DNA from: Epiperipatus broadwayi
Taxonomy: Eukaryota > Onychophora > Udeonychophora > Euonychophora > Peripatidae
Assembly (NCBI GenBank): GCA_028023455.1
Contig: JAQFVV010000030.1
Location: 142,501-206,500, forward strand
Direction: 5' to 3'
DNA: 64,000 nt
The translations under genes were made by a program, and so were the position numbers. Within the stretch, counting starts at the first letter, position 1. Every line of letters begins with the position of its first letter. The notes under the pieces were generated by a model. It did no database searches. It saw nothing but the letters and a program-made list of their open reading frames with translations, and was not told where the DNA came from. Positions 35,170 through 47,981 of this stretch are shown here, piece after piece.

Positions 35170-36583
35170 CCACTTCCTTACTTTCATCTGATAACTCTTG
35201 AAACATTTCCTGAAGCACTAAAGTATTATTTGCAAAAAACAGCTCCATCGTCTGCAAAATCTAAATGATTTAAATAATCTGCATTTACTTTTACTTCTTT
35301 AGCTTCCCTTTTTAATTCACCAAGTACTTCTTGCAGCACTACTGTAAAAAGTTTTGTAAATATGGAGTCACCCTGCTTTACACCCTTCTTAATGTTAACC
35401 TTCCTAGTATCATTATATAATATAATTGTTGCTGTTGAAATTCTATAAATATTCTTCAGAATATGACAATAATCTGGGTCTAGATCTTGATGATCCAATG
35501 CTTTAATCACTGAAGAAATGGTTATAGAATCAAATGTATTTTTCTAATCTACAAATCTAATACATAATGGCAAATATTCATTGGTCCTTTCTATGATTTC
35601 TCTCAATACTTGGATATGGTCTACTGTACTAAAACCGTTTTTAAATACAGCTTGTTCTTTGGATGATTGAAATTCAATGATATCTGTAGATGATTTGTAA
35701 TTATCTTGGTAATTTGTTTTTATAAAACTGATAAAAGGCTGATAGGTCTGTAATTTCTAATATCTTCTTTATCACCTTTTCAAGTATTAATATTGTATTT
35801 TTCTAATTATGTGATGCATCTTTAACATTTAGACATTTGTTATATAACTTTGCCAAAAAAAAAAAAAAAAAACTATTTCTTCACTTGCTTCTTTTAATAT
35901 ATAAATTATAATTCCATCATTACCTGGAGCTTTTCCCCTTTTCCTAAATTTAATTTCATATCTTAATTTTTTTCATCTAAAATTCTGGGCAATTCAGAAG
36001 ATATAATAGATGTAGGAGATACTTGTTCTTTATTACTATACTGATAGAACGCATCTACCCATATCATAATGACAACACTCTTTTTTGTTTAGTTCCATCT
36101 TTTTTTTTATCTAATTGCAGATATAACCTTTCTTACCAATACCAAAATGCTGTTTTACACACTTGAGACTGTTATTCTCTTCTACAGCTTTCCTTGCTTG
36201 TTCACAATTATAATTTCTTATATTATTATCAACTTTTTTTCACCATTTTACAAAATTGGAAATATTCAATCTTTCTTAAGGCTCCATTTTTATATAACTT
36301 CATATTTCTTTTCTTTTTCATAAATTTTCTATTCTCAGTAGAAATTTTATTGGTCCATTGCACTTTTTTCTATCAGTTAGTTATCTTTGATGCAGTTTTT
36401 TAAAGTGTATCAGTTATTTTCCTATTAATTTCAGTCACATCTAAAATATGTTTAAAAGCTACTAATACTGGAAAACAATTTGCATATTCTAATTTAAATT
36501 TATTAGAATGTTTCTGAAAATTAGGAATATCAATCGCAAATATTGTTACTAACTTTTGTCTCTCTAGTTTTGCATTAACACAG
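35170..36583 (-). pseudogene. RTE-clade LINE internal fragment, copy 3
   Basis: Runs from the endonuclease/RT linker (36583) to just after the F-A-D-D box (35170). Both LINE ends are missing. Best open part is 35226-35510: ALDHQDLDPDYCHILKNIYR, VKQGDSIFTKLFTVVLQEVL, and LNHLDFADDGAVF. The aspartate pair is kept, but the frame is lost directly after it. A poly-A run at 35856-35873 sits where the better copy has its own frameshift in a homopolymer (62262-62269). Confidence 0.9.
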
Positions 36584-37079
36584 GTAAATATAAACCTTAG
36601 TTACCTTCACTTTTTTTTACTAAATTAGCAAGTAACAGCATATTTTTATGCAGACATCTTTTGATTAACTATCTACTCTGAATATCAAATAATAATAATA
36701 ATAATAATTAAAAACTAATGAAAAAGTTGTAGTCCTATTTAAATTTGAATGACCATTTGAGGATTTTGTCAAGAAAACAGTAGTCAAATTTGCTCTATCA
36801 GTCATTAATAATGTTCTACAAATTTTGAAATCTATGATTCAGATGATAAGTTCAGTTTTACAAATGGCAAATAAACAACTTCTCAAAATATTGAAAACCA
36901 CTTTATTATAACATATTGTATTCATAATAGTTAGTAACAACATCCATCTTATAGCATAGACTTAATATCTGTGTCCAATAACATAAATACTTTCTGCAGG
37001 GAGAATTCAAAAAATTGATGTTAGATTAACAATAAATAGTTCATTAAACTTATTACATCAAAAACTATATATTCTTGGA

Positions 37080-37640
37080 TTTTGGATTTACAATATGCTG
37101 GTCAATTTAAATAGCTTGGAAGTTTTATAAAGAAAATCTGAATTTAGAAGGTGAGATTCAACAAACTGCAATGTGCAGAAGATACAAAGCTAGAATATTT
37201 TCATCCTAGTCAAATAACTTCTTGTAACTAAATTAGCTATATATTCATCTATTATTTTACCTAATTCATTGTATGGATGTGAAATGTGGATGCCCTATTA
37301 TCACAATATAAAGCCATTAGAAAAAATGATTTAAGGATCTTTTGTAAAATTTTAAAATATAATGGCAAAATCATAAAACCAATCAATATGTTCTTCAGAC
37401 TGCAAGATGTGATATTATTGACTCTATCAGTATAAAATCACATCTTCATTAAATTGGACATGTAAAATGAATGATCAATGGAAGACTTCCTCAAAGGATA
37501 TTTTATGGTGAATTTGAACATGGGTTTTGTAGGAGATGCAAACCCCATCTAGATTATAAGTAATTATCTCAAAGGCATTCTAAAGAAGTGTAATGTTATC
37601 GTTTCCATTGGGATGATATGCCACAAAATAGAATATATTA
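37080..37640 (+). pseudogene. 3' tail of a second LINE lineage (RT thumb and C-terminus), heavily decayed
   Basis: Across all frames the text follows the conserved end of LINE pol proteins: FKxLGSFI (about 37110), then LYGCEMWMPYYHNIKPLEK (37268-37322, compare LLYGCETW...LE), LNWTCKMN (compare L-R-W-x-G-H), then RLPQRIFYGEFEHGFCRRCK (37480-37540). This C-terminus differs from the RTE copies here, so it is another LINE lineage. Almost every line contains stops. Confidence 0.7.
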
Positions 37641-38504
37641 GAGAGCAACAATTAGATATTGTGTTGGAAATATTTCAGAAAGAAAAGTTGTTGTTTTGTT
37701 TTTTTTGCTGAGGAAACTAAAAAGAATATCATAAAATAATGAGTAACAGAAAATTAGACCAGCATGTTCTATATGTTGATATTCTATTGTTCTCAGATTT
37801 GTTTGTAATAGTCACTGCAAAACTCATATTTATAGTTGTTTTTTTTTCTTTCTCTTTTTATCTCTTTTGTCTTTTTAATTTTTTGGAATTGGAATGACCA
37901 GAATTTTTTTGAGTAGTTGTTTATTGTAATATTACTACATCATTTAAACTTCTTTGTGCACATTCCAAACTGTACTTTATTAATATTTGAATTTTCAGTT
38001 TATAAATTAAATAATTTGAGATATTACATTGATTTTGTTTGTGGAATGATATATGTGTATACACATATGTATATTAATTCTAACATTTTCACAATGAATG
38101 ATGATCTCATAGTATTATTTTCAGAAACTTTCATGTAATAAAAATACAATAGCTAAATAAGTGACATTTCAGTACAGTCACAAGTACTTTCTTCAGAGTT
38201 TCTTCTTTCTGAAATCATGAGAATGTGTGCGATAAGATTTTAAATCGTTATTGTTTTCTTTAGTTCTTTTCTCCTTATACTTGCATTCTATTGATTGAGA
38301 AGTTTTATAAAATATTTTATCATCCAATAGCTTTTTCCAAATATTACTAATTTTCTTTAATTCATGCTTTATTTATGCTCTAGAACCTTTTAAAATCTTC
38401 TCTGAGCAATCTCTGAAAATATTGCTCAAATTTTGCCAGAATATATGTTTTTTAAAATTAATGACCTGGCTAGTTAATTTCAGGTCAAATTATTAATCTT
38501 ACTA

Positions 38505-38627
38505 TAAGTAATATTTACTGAGGCTATAACCTCGATAATATGCGTATAAAATGCGATAGTAGGGACCTCTACAGGTGTTTTAACCACAAGCATATTATCG
38601 AGGTTATGCCTCAGTAAATATCACTTA
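38505..38627. mobile_element. Short hairpin MITE, 123 bp with arms of about 38 bp
   Basis: The left arm TAAGTAATATTTACTGAGGC...CCTCGATAATATGC and right arm GCATATTATCGAGG...GCCTCAGTAAATATCACTTA are near-perfect reverse complements. The internal part is ATAAAATGCGATAGTAGGGA-CCTCTACAGGT. Half of the same element is at 56014-56087, which shows that it is dispersed. Confidence 0.92.
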
Positions 38628-40470
38628 CGTAATCAATGTGCGTTTAATAAATTTATAATTACAACTTTAATCTTACTATACTAATTCATTATTTCATTAT
38701 AAACATTGGTTATTTTATTATTCAATGTATGAATATGTGACATTATTAAAAACGGTAATTTGATAGTAGGTATATGAAAATTTATTATCTAGACAATGAT
38801 TAAGCTTTTTTTTTTTAGTTTAAAGATTTAAAAATATATTTTTAATAATGAATTTTTAGAGCTTAAATTTGCATTAAATGTTGATTTTTGTTGCTTTTCC
38901 TCTAAAAATTCTCATTTTGTAAAATCTCCACATTAATATTTATTAACAGACATTTTTAAATGTTAAAATGTATTTTATTAAGTTTTCATGATCGCTAATA
39001 AAAGCTTTATTCGTTTTTTTTTTTTTTTTTTTAAATGTTCAAGTAATAGAATAAGTTTTAACAAGTAATATTACTTTTATGTTCTAGTCATTGAACCGAG
39101 TTAAATGCGGCTCATAGATATTAACTTTTCAGAATTTCTATTTTAATATTTAAAGAAAACTTTTGACTATATATTATTATTTAAAAAAGACATTGAAATA
39201 GTGAGTGCGGTTTTTTTTTTTTTTTGGTTGTAAGTTTTCTACGTTTCCCTTGGCGTTTTCTAATAAGTCATTTTTATATTACAAAGCTTTGAATTTACGG
39301 TCTACTATTTTACGAATCGTATTTTCAGTCACCTTATTTGAAAAATATGTTTTATACATTTATCTCTATGAAATTCCCATTTTTGCTTATGGGTAATTAT
39401 GATATATGTGTGTATTTGTAGTCGATTAATTTTTAAAATAATAGAAAATAACCAAAGTAGCTTTATATGGTATATATTATAATAAATATTTCAGATTTAT
39501 AGCAAAATATTGTCTTAATTGAAAAATGTCTATGACTTGAAAATGTGCACTTATTGTTTAATGGAAAATTAAACACTTTTCTATTTTAGATTTATATTAA
39601 ATTAATATTCATGTTTTATTACGTGGTCACGATATAAAAAATTCAAACTCTAAATAGAGTCTGTCATGTTACTACTGTGCTGAACCATATAGATCAAAGT
39701 TTAAACCGTTTAGCTACAATTAATATTTACAGAATATCAATGTTAGATTATATATATATATACTTTTTTCAAATTTTATACTTATCTTAAACAATCACTT
39801 ATTTTAACTCAATCATACCCCAACCATCAATAAATACAAAAGTCAGACTAACTTCTCTCACTCTGAATGTATTTTTGAAGCAGTTCACTTTTTTAAGTAA
39901 GACATACATAGCTGATACTATAATTTTAACTACATATATACTTATTTTGGATATATGTTTAACTTCATTTATATATTTCAAACTTCAATTTCATCACAAA
40001 TGTCTGAAGTATATGACCAAATCCATATGAAAAATATAAGAATCTTAATGCTATTGTCGCTGAATCATCCCTTATCAGTTGGTCTAATAACAATCTCTTA
40101 TACATAATTTCATCATATAGATAACGATTTAGTACAGATTGATTCCAAGTTTCTGACTCACAACTTTGCTATAACCCCTTTATATATAGAATTATATCAA
40201 CAATTATTACTGATCATTTATTACATTATACATTATCTCTAGCCCAAATATATCCTTTAATGCTCCATTAATCATACGTGAAGATTGTTATAAAGACACC
40301 AATACTCGATTTTCTTATTCATGTTGACAGTTCTAATAACTTTCACTACACACTCATGCAAGTCAGGGATTGATTTTATCTCATTTTAATATTTTGTAAT
40401 ATATTTTGAAATTTTATACTTAACTCGGTGACTCTTCAATCTTATTTTTTTATATAAAAATATAGAAAAT
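38628..40470. other. AT-rich sequence without a recognisable feature
   Basis: Contains T-runs (39016-39032 and 39210-39225) and a short TA tract near 39750. No element ends were seen. Confidence 0.5.
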
Positions 40471-40476
40471 TTTATT
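40471..40476 (-). promoter_or_regulatory. Polyadenylation signal AATAAA downstream of the candidate exon
   Basis: AATAAA on the minus strand, 112 bp after the stop codon of the candidate exon at 40589. The hexamer is common by chance in AT-rich DNA. Confidence 0.3.
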
Positions 40477-40588
40477 ATGAAATTTGAATACAACTCATAT
40501 GATTAAATTGTTGATGGAATACATTAAATGGTATTCTAGAAAAGGAAAAGTTCAATGATGAAACGTCCTGCACTGCAAAATTTTAAGG

Positions 40589-40837
40589 TTAAATGAACAA
40601 GTCTTTAGTGGATTTGCCTTTGCAAACACAGCAATTACTGATCCTGCTAGAAGGATGAATACTGACTTTCTCCTTTGATCCTCTTGATCCCAAGCTATCT
40701 ATGGGAAACATCCTAGGTTTTTCTACTTTAAAGTCTATAGAATAGTAAGAAGCCTTTCCTCTTGAGGCCTCAGATGGCAACCATCCATGAATGTTTAAGT
40801 TTTCATTGTCATCATCACACATATTTACCCAGAAAAT
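40589..40837 (-). CDS. Candidate terminal coding exon of an unidentified host gene
   Basis: An open frame of 82 codons runs from a possible acceptor (ATTAAATTAG then ATTTTCTGG, exon start about 40837) to TAA at 40589. It contains NLNIHGWLPSEASRGKASYY, DFKVEKPRMFPIDSLGSRG, and SSRISNCCVCKGKSTKDLF. Unlike nearly all other frames here it has a mixed amino-acid composition, is clearly less AT-rich than its surroundings, and is followed by an AATAAA. The methionine at 40822-40820 could instead be a start, giving a 77-residue protein. I recognise no family. A short C-C-V-C-K segment near the end might bind metal, which is a guess. No other exon of the same gene was found in the window. Confidence 0.35.
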   Translation of the reverse strand: MFWVNMCDDDNENLNIHGWLPSEASRGKASYYSIDFKVEKPRMFPIDSLGSRGSKEKVSIHPSSRISNCCVCKGKSTKDLFI

Positions 40838-41528
40838 CTAATTTAATGAAGTTATATTAAACAAAGTTGAACATAACAGTACACTTCAAGAGTCACATTA
40901 AAATTATTTCTTCAATTTATTTATTTGTAATTTTAACTGCTTTATTTTAAATTAAATTTTGTATTGTTTATTCTTTTATTATAAGTATATTAATAGTATA
41001 TTAAGGAGCATAAAAGGGCTCTTTCTGCCTATTATAATATTTTACTTTTCTTGGTATAAGATTATACAATAAAAAAATTTAATAAGATTTACTCACATGT
41101 TATGAAAATATGATTATTTATAAAAAAAAAAAAAAAAACATTAAATATTTTGAGAATATATATATTTTTTATTGCTAGTCAAAGTTTATTTGAAATATTC
41201 TGCTACTTGAATACTTACCAATTTTCACTTTATCATTTATTTTAAAATAAGATATAAGATTATGAAAATATCAAAAAAAGATATTTTGTTTATAATAACC
41301 TAAGTTGTTATCTACTTTGAGTTTTAAGCATAGTAATTATTTATTGTATTAAATAAAAAAAAAAATGGAAGAGAGAAAAACCTAGAATTTTTTATATTTG
41401 GCTTGTAATATATTTTGTCCATACGAAAACTCATTCTCTTGTACAAATCCATAGTTATTTTGGAGTCCATCTGGTATAGTGTAGCTTTGATTATATGCCT
41501 TTCTTTTATAGTTGAGTGTCCAAAGATT

Positions 41529-41530
<2 letters not shown>

Positions 41531-41564
<34 letters not shown>
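41531..41564. repeat. (TA)n microsatellite
   Basis: About 17 TA units. Confidence 0.97.
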
Positions 41565-41570
<6 letters not shown>

Positions 41571-41727
41571 AAATAAATATTAGAAAATACAGTGCTTAAA
41601 CGTTTCTAAAAATATATATATCTATAAACATCACGTAGGAGTGCTTTCAACTATCCTTGTAGTTTTTGTCAACTAATACTTTGAAAGGTCGACTTTCCCA
41701 TAATTTCATGATCTTAGCATTTGCTGC

Positions 41728-42060
41728 CTACCTATTGATTAAATCTTGCTTGTATTTATATATTATCATAGCTTCCTTAATTTTTCTTTTATTATTATTT
41801 CTTTCAGTTTCCAATATTTTTACATTACTATAATTAAAATCAAAACCATGTATATATGATTTATTATGATCATAAAAAATGAAAACTGATAAATTATCAT
41901 TATTTTTATAATTTTGTTTTGTATTTTGAACCATTTTTAATAATAACAAGTGCTCTTTTGTTTTTTTTCCAATGTGCATCTCGACTCACCTATATATCCA
42001 CTGCCACACCTACACATCAATTTGTAAATGTTACATTTTTTATTTGTCAATAAGGTTTTA
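41728..42060 (-). pseudogene. Penelope-like GIY-YIG endonuclease remnant
   Basis: Reads YKLMCRCGSGYIGES on the minus strand near 42020-41978, a clear GIY-YIG core with the C-x-C that precedes it in Penelope-like proteins. After one frame change it continues with KEHLLLLK, HGFDFNYSNVKILETERNN and KRKIKEAMIIYKYKQDL (41930-41730), the standard H-x-F-D...I-L-E-x-E...R-K-I-x-E-A end. This copy keeps the Y-I-G-E residues better than the pair at 7300-10230. It is cut on its upstream side by the hairpin at 42088-42241. Confidence 0.8.
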
Positions 42061-42087
42061 TCTTTTGAGTTATTTATTAATTTATTT

Positions 42088-42241
42088 AATATAATAATAT
42101 TAAATCATGTTTTCACACTTCCAACATAAAGCTATAACCACAAATTGAAAACTATATTAAATGGCCATTTTATTTCATTTTCAATGTGTTGTTATAGCTT
42201 TACGTTGGAAGTGTGAAAGCACGATTTAATATTATTATATT
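42088..42241. repeat. Hairpin of 154 bp with arms of about 63 bp
   Basis: AATATAATAATATTAAATCA...TTTTCACACTTCCAAC...AAGCTATAAC on the left is mirrored by GTTATAGCTT...GTTGGAAGTGTGAAAGC...TTTAATATTATTATATT on the right. The loop is about 42150-42178. It separates a GIY-YIG remnant from a possible RT remnant, so it may be an insertion or an inverted duplication inside the Penelope-like element. Confidence 0.9.
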
Positions 42242-42470
42242 GAAGACAAATGTAAAGTATAAATATACAGATTATTACTTAATTTATTTAATGTAGGTGG
42301 TGTAATATTATTAATATATAAACATATTGAACTGAGTCCATTAAATTGGGTTGAAACATTATTTATCATAATTTTAAATTTTATATATTTAATATTACAT
42401 GAACAGACCAGCTCTTTAAGTAGATGGGAGAATATCATTGATAGCAGAGCCATAACAATACCCACAGTCA
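42242..42470 (-). pseudogene. Possible RT remnant of the same Penelope-like element
   Basis: An open frame of about 76 codons beginning TVGIVMALLSMIFSHLLKEL, which could be a decayed G-x-x-MGSPLSP-x-x-x-x-x-x-x-E motif. The rest is not recognisable. The link to 41728-42060 is by position only. Confidence 0.3.
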
Positions 42471-44269
42471 GACAAAGCTATGCAAAGAATAATACAAAAA
42501 TATTTCCAGACCAAGGTCCACCTTGTCTGCTAGATTCAAACTCCTGCCATCCAAATAATTTTATTTTTTCAGAGGTAAACCTCAAATATCAGCTAATTAC
42601 AATATGTAATTAATTATGTTTGGATGGTATGACCATAATCCAGCACTTGAAATATCTTGACTAGCTCACACTGTAGCTCAGGGTCCAGCATATTTACTTA
42701 AACATAAAATAACTTTACAGTAATTTACTAGTGAGGCAATGACAAGAGAGAAAGAGAAATTAGACAAAATAACAATTAAGGCAAGCATTAATATTTATTT
42801 AAACAAACACATATCTAATTAAACACAATAATATTGAAATTTACATATAAGAACATATAAGTAATTCCTCAAACTAAATTTTGATAGTATTTTGTTAATT
42901 AAAGTTTATTTCATTTAAATATAAAATGTCTATAGACAGTGATCAAAATATGTTTAGTTAAGGTATTTTACCTAGGCTTTCATTTGTGTGCATTTTCCAA
43001 CTGGTTGGCATTTTGGTTCTTCATCAATGGCTTCATGGCTTGTTTCCATTTTGTGACTCAGCAATGGGAGAGAGAGAAAATAGCTGTAGCATCTATTTTG
43101 ATTTTGGCATCAGTTTCCAGAATTTATTCCAGGCAGAATAGTTGACTTATGGAAGTTTGTGTCATGAAGCCCATTGAACACATCCATGGTTTATATGGCA
43201 TCTCCATTAATGTTGACCACATCAGTAATGATTGGTTTACAATTTCAAAATATTCTGCATCCTACATTCTTTAGAAAGACCCAACCTCCAGTCTGATAAC
43301 AAATCGATGACTTGAATAACTTGATCACAAATTTCAGATCAGACTGTATATCACACATCTGACTGAAGAACAATAAAGAGTGTGACTTTATATACTTTTT
43401 TCTCTCTTATTGTTTTAACTTCTTACCATTATAACAAGACATCAATGAACAGAATACATATTATATGATTTCACTATTCAGATTTTTTAATTAACATTAA
43501 TTTGTAAAGAGAATGAAAAGATTTCAACTGTAGGATACATAAAAATTTCCACTATAGTACATTAGAATCCACAATGAAGGATGAACACTAAGAGGATAAT
43601 CTCAGTTTGACTTCTGTTAATTTGAACCACAGCACACTAATCATCCAATATAATACCAATGTATAAAGCCTTGTTTACTTTTGAGTCTCAGAAGCTTATA
43701 AATATAACATCTGGAAATATAATTCTTTTAATTTTAAAAGGCTAATAACAAACATTTGAACTGCCCCATGTTTCCTGAGAATAGGTGGGTGTGTAAGCTA
43801 CTTGAGTTGAGATAATATGCACTTTAAAACATCACATAACAGCACGCTATCTCATGTATATGTCCAAATCCTAAGTAATATGTTTCATTGTTATTTATTT
43901 ATATATTTTTTTTAAATTACTGCCCTATATCAATATACAAGCATTGTATGGTCTTTCTATATTATTACCACTTTGGACTAACTAAAAATATTTTGACAAT
44001 GCTTCTTTATAATTTCATACTATTATTCATAAAGAATTTAATATTTTGAAAATATGTTGTTCTAGTAGGCTGACATTAGTTGCCTTCACAAAAATTTTGT
44101 TGCCTAACTGGGTAGAGTAAGGGGAATGATATAAGTTTCTGTTTTATTTTTTCATTCTGATTTCATACTCAATTATAATCCTTCTTTTGATAAGACTTTA
44201 AATTAATATTGATATTATGTCTAGTGAGAGTTTTATAAGATTTGTTGCAGATTTCCCAAAATAAAAGTG
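42471..44269. other. Unassigned sequence
   Basis: Between the Penelope-like remnant and the gypsy-like pol. The stretch 42940-43400 is slightly less AT-rich and might be the far end of the gypsy-like element, but I found no copy of the 48855-50100 LTR here. CCATCCAAATAATT and AATTATGTTTGGATGG (42537-42632) form a weak inverted pair. Confidence 0.35.
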
Positions 44270-46800
44270 GATTAAGATCAAGTTTCATAGATTCACTTTA
44301 TGCCCAATTAATGAAGTTCATGACTCTTTTCATTTGGTTTACTCAACAATGATGGTTTTATAGCATATACTCAAAGTAATCTTTTATGTTCTCTTACATC
44401 TCTCTCAAAGGGATTAGATTAAGAATTACAGAAGGAAATTTATATATGATAATTTCTTTTTTCAATCCTCAGCATTGTCATTCGGGTAATGTAAATATCA
44501 TTCCATAATCTGTTAGAATACATTGATCTGTTAAGATACTTTCTGGTTTTCCATTAAGTGGAATGCACTGGCTCTCCATTATCTTAATAGTGTTTTTTTT
44601 TTGTTAGCTTGTATAAAAGAACAAGCAGTTACATACAATTGTAAAAATATTATGACCATCAGGTTTCTCATATTTTCAAATACTGACAATGATCCATAAT
44701 AATCCATTAGGGCTTTTCCATTAAGCTTCTTAGGAAATATCAGATACAATGTCCGCCACAAAATTTTTTAGAGTATTTGGACTGGAAGCATACTTTACAA
44801 TTATCTAACACAGAACTTATATAACAGTTCATTTATAGCCAATGAAATAGATTTCATAATAATAAATATTCCACCTTTCAAAGATCAAAATTTTCATATA
44901 AATGGAGCATATAGTTAAGTAAATCTGTTCTACTTCCAAAGGATATTGTGATTCTCCATATACCTTTTTTAACTTGATACTCCAACATCCCATTCCTAAC
45001 TCAAAATGTTATCTTCTCTTGTTTCCCATAATGATTGTCATATCTGATCCCTCTACTTCACTATGTTTGAATTATTTTATTTGTAATAGAGGAAGGAGTC
45101 TCAGATTAATATTCACTGATGCATTCATTGACTGGTTTATATTTGTAATATGCTTGACATGAACAACTAAATGATGTTGCACTGAAACTTAAAATATCAG
45201 ATTAAAATATTTTCTGATCTTTTACAAATTTGAAATGCATAATAAAATCTTGAAGGAATAAACTCCACCAAACCATTTGACTATTAGTTAGGTAGTTATG
45301 TTTCAATAATTTAAGGGTTTTATGATTACTCATCACAAAAATCTCAGAGCCCAAAAGAAATTATCTAAATTTTTAAAAAGTTCTTTTTACTGCTAGGGAT
45401 TTTGTGTAACAATGTAGTACAATTTTGGACCACTTAATAGCTTACTAGCTGAGTTGCTCTAAGTTCATAGTTACTGCTTTCTACATGGATTTAAAAGGGT
45501 TTTTGAAACTGGAATATGAAATCTTGTTGGTATTAATAAATTTTAATGTATTTTTTTTTAAATATTAATGAAGTTTGGTGGCCATCTCCAGGTTATATAT
45601 TTTTAATATTTGAAGCATGCTTATCCAAGACTGATTTTGAATAAAACCTATGATTGAAGTTTACACTGATACAATACTGACTGTATTTGTTTTTAAATTC
45701 TAGGAGTTACAAATTTTTTTTTGTTGGACATAATTTTCTCAGGATGTACCCTTATGTCATTCATTCTGAGTATGTGATCTAAAATCCCATTTCAGAATCC
45801 ATTAATGTGATTTTTCTTATATTAATCTGAATGCCTTGATTTCTACATTCTTTACAAAAAAGAATTGTAAGGGAATGAAATGCTATTTATGGTCTTTAGA
45901 AATTATCAAAACATCATCAATGTAAAAATTCATGAAGATATATCATCATTTCACATAATTATAACCAAACATTTTAATAGACCAGTTGCACCATTTATCA
46001 ATGAAAATGGCATGCAATGAAGTTGATAAGAATAGCCACCATAGAAATTGTAATATTACTCAGCTGAATAGAATCTAGGCATAATTGTATAGAGCCATCA
46101 TGTTTTATATAGGATAATGAACATTTAGAAATTATTCCCCATTACATCCTTTGTTATAGTTTATGTTTTACTTTAGCCTTATACTGATGAGGTATTGGAT
46201 ATTGCCTGAATTGATAAGGTAAGTCCTCCATTACCATGAGACAATATACATATCCAAAAATAATTCACTATATCATATAGTTCTTTGTTCAATACTCCTT
46301 GGACAAACTTTCCCTTATTTGCATTATTTAGTACATATTTTGGGTTCTTAATGGTTTTTAGACAGGTAATTGTATGGGGATAGTACAATTTTGTAGTTGC
46401 AAATTTAAAATTTTCTCCATGAATGGTTACTTGATTCTTTGATGAAATCTAATATGCAATTAAACTGATGCATGTAATCTGATCCCCTTTCTATTTCATA
46501 AATTAACCCTTTTAAAATCATAAACACATAATGTAACTGCATTTGTTTTATTAAATTTTGGCCCATATCAGTTTTGGGTCTAGATATACTAGTTTTTATT
46601 AGCCAATATTACTGTGTCAACATTAGAAGTAGCACATATAGAAAGGGTTAACATTTACAATAGGTTTATATAGGTCTTCAGATATCACAGATATCTGACT
46701 TCCAGAATCAACCAGTGCATTAACATCAATTTCCTTGTTATTTTCTATTTTTCTATCTTGCATACTGAGATACATTATCACCTGATTTACAGTTTACATT
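44270..46800 (-). pseudogene. Ty3/gypsy-like pol remnant: protease, RT, RNase H, integrase
   Basis: Followed across broken frames in the expected order on the minus strand. Protease: NALVDSGSQISVISEDLY (about 46725-46670) with the D-S-G catalytic motif. RT: YPIPHQYK, WGIISKCSLSYIKHDGSIQL (about 46180-46090), YQLHCMPFSLINGATGLLK (compare MPFGLxNAPATFQ, about 46035-45975), and FYIDDVLIISKDHK (about 45935-45890), the Y-x-D-D box with both aspartates. RNase H: NHKTLKLL...MVWWSLFLQDF (about 45330-45250). Integrase: NCKVCFQSKYSKK (44795-44764, second half of the zinc finger), then GKPESILTD and ILTDYGMIF (about 44550-44490). Order PR-RT-RH-IN and the YIDD box place it in Ty3/gypsy and not Ty1/copia. 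Stops are present throughout. Confidence 0.85.
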
Positions 46801-47900
46801 TGCTAAGCTTTTAATTAAGTGTTTTCCCTTTTTAATGAAACCCTTCTTCATACTCTGACTTCAAAATAACAAATGTTCTAATGAAATCCTTGTGTTAATG
46901 ATTTTTATGTATGTAGTCTCTTACCATATTTAGTACTTCATTAGTACACTGCATTGGAGATTGAGGTTGTGATTGTTTAGTGAGTTTTTGGACTAGGTAG
47001 ACTTCTGGATTGAGATATTAAACATGCTTCAATGATGTTTCCAACCCTTCTTCTCTTTCATTAATTGGTTAGAGGATTAAACTTTTTGATTGTCATTTAT
47101 ATTAATATAAGTAATAGATGCCTCACTTCATTTGTATAAGTATGTTTGATATGAGAAATTGCCTTCTGCATTACTTACATCTTCCTGATTCTGGTAATTC
47201 ATGTCACTGTCATTTAAAAACTAATCTATTTGTTCTATGGTTTTTCAGTCATTGTTGATGATCATCTGTTTCAACACAAAAGGTAAATTATCCAAATAAT
47301 CCTATTGATTTGGATTTTGCTCATGTCACATGCAGACAATATCCTTAATTTTGACACTATTTTTTTAAAAAAATGGGTATTACCCCCACCACACCTCTCT
47401 TACATGAAACCTTTTCTGCATAATATGATATCTGATTCATTTTTTGGTACCCTTCTGAACAAAAATTGTTCAAAATTTGCCCTCTGTATCCAGAATAGAC
47501 AGTTTTTTTAATTAATGAATTCCATCATTTCTAAACAGATCCTTGTAAATGATTATGTGCAATAGCCACTCATTCACTTTCTGTGAACTAGTGTAATTGG
47601 CAATAATTCTCCAAACTATTGAGGTGTTCCATTGAAGCCTTTCCTACCTAAGCTCTGAATATCTGAATTTTGAGTAATTGATTAATACTTTCTATGTATA
47701 TCTTGTAATTGTATTTTTAAACCTTTCTTTTGTTTTTGAATATCTCATTGCATCCCTTTTGCTGTATTTATTTGATTCTTTTATCTATTCTTTCAACTGA
47801 TACTGTGTATCTTCCTTCATTTTAGCATAATCCATTTTATTATTTATGATGCCAATAACTTTTTTCTGCGTTTAGTACATATTCTTTCGAGTCTATTGTA
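46801..47900 (-). mobile_element. gypsy-like element, region between gag and protease
   Basis: By position this should hold the end of gag. No zinc knuckle or conserved motif could be read. Open stretches on the plus strand (47305-47511) have no domain. Confidence 0.45.
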
Positions 47901-47981
47901 GTTTTTCTTTAATTAGTAAATTTTTAATTTGATAACTCTTTTCAGTTCTCACATTTCCATTTTTTCTTTCTCTTATATTTT

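Noticed and set aside
46185-46225. CTGATGAGG...CCTGAA resembling a hammerhead core
   Set aside because: The second box is GAAT and not GAAA, it lies inside the gypsy-like RT remnant, and no other stems are visible.
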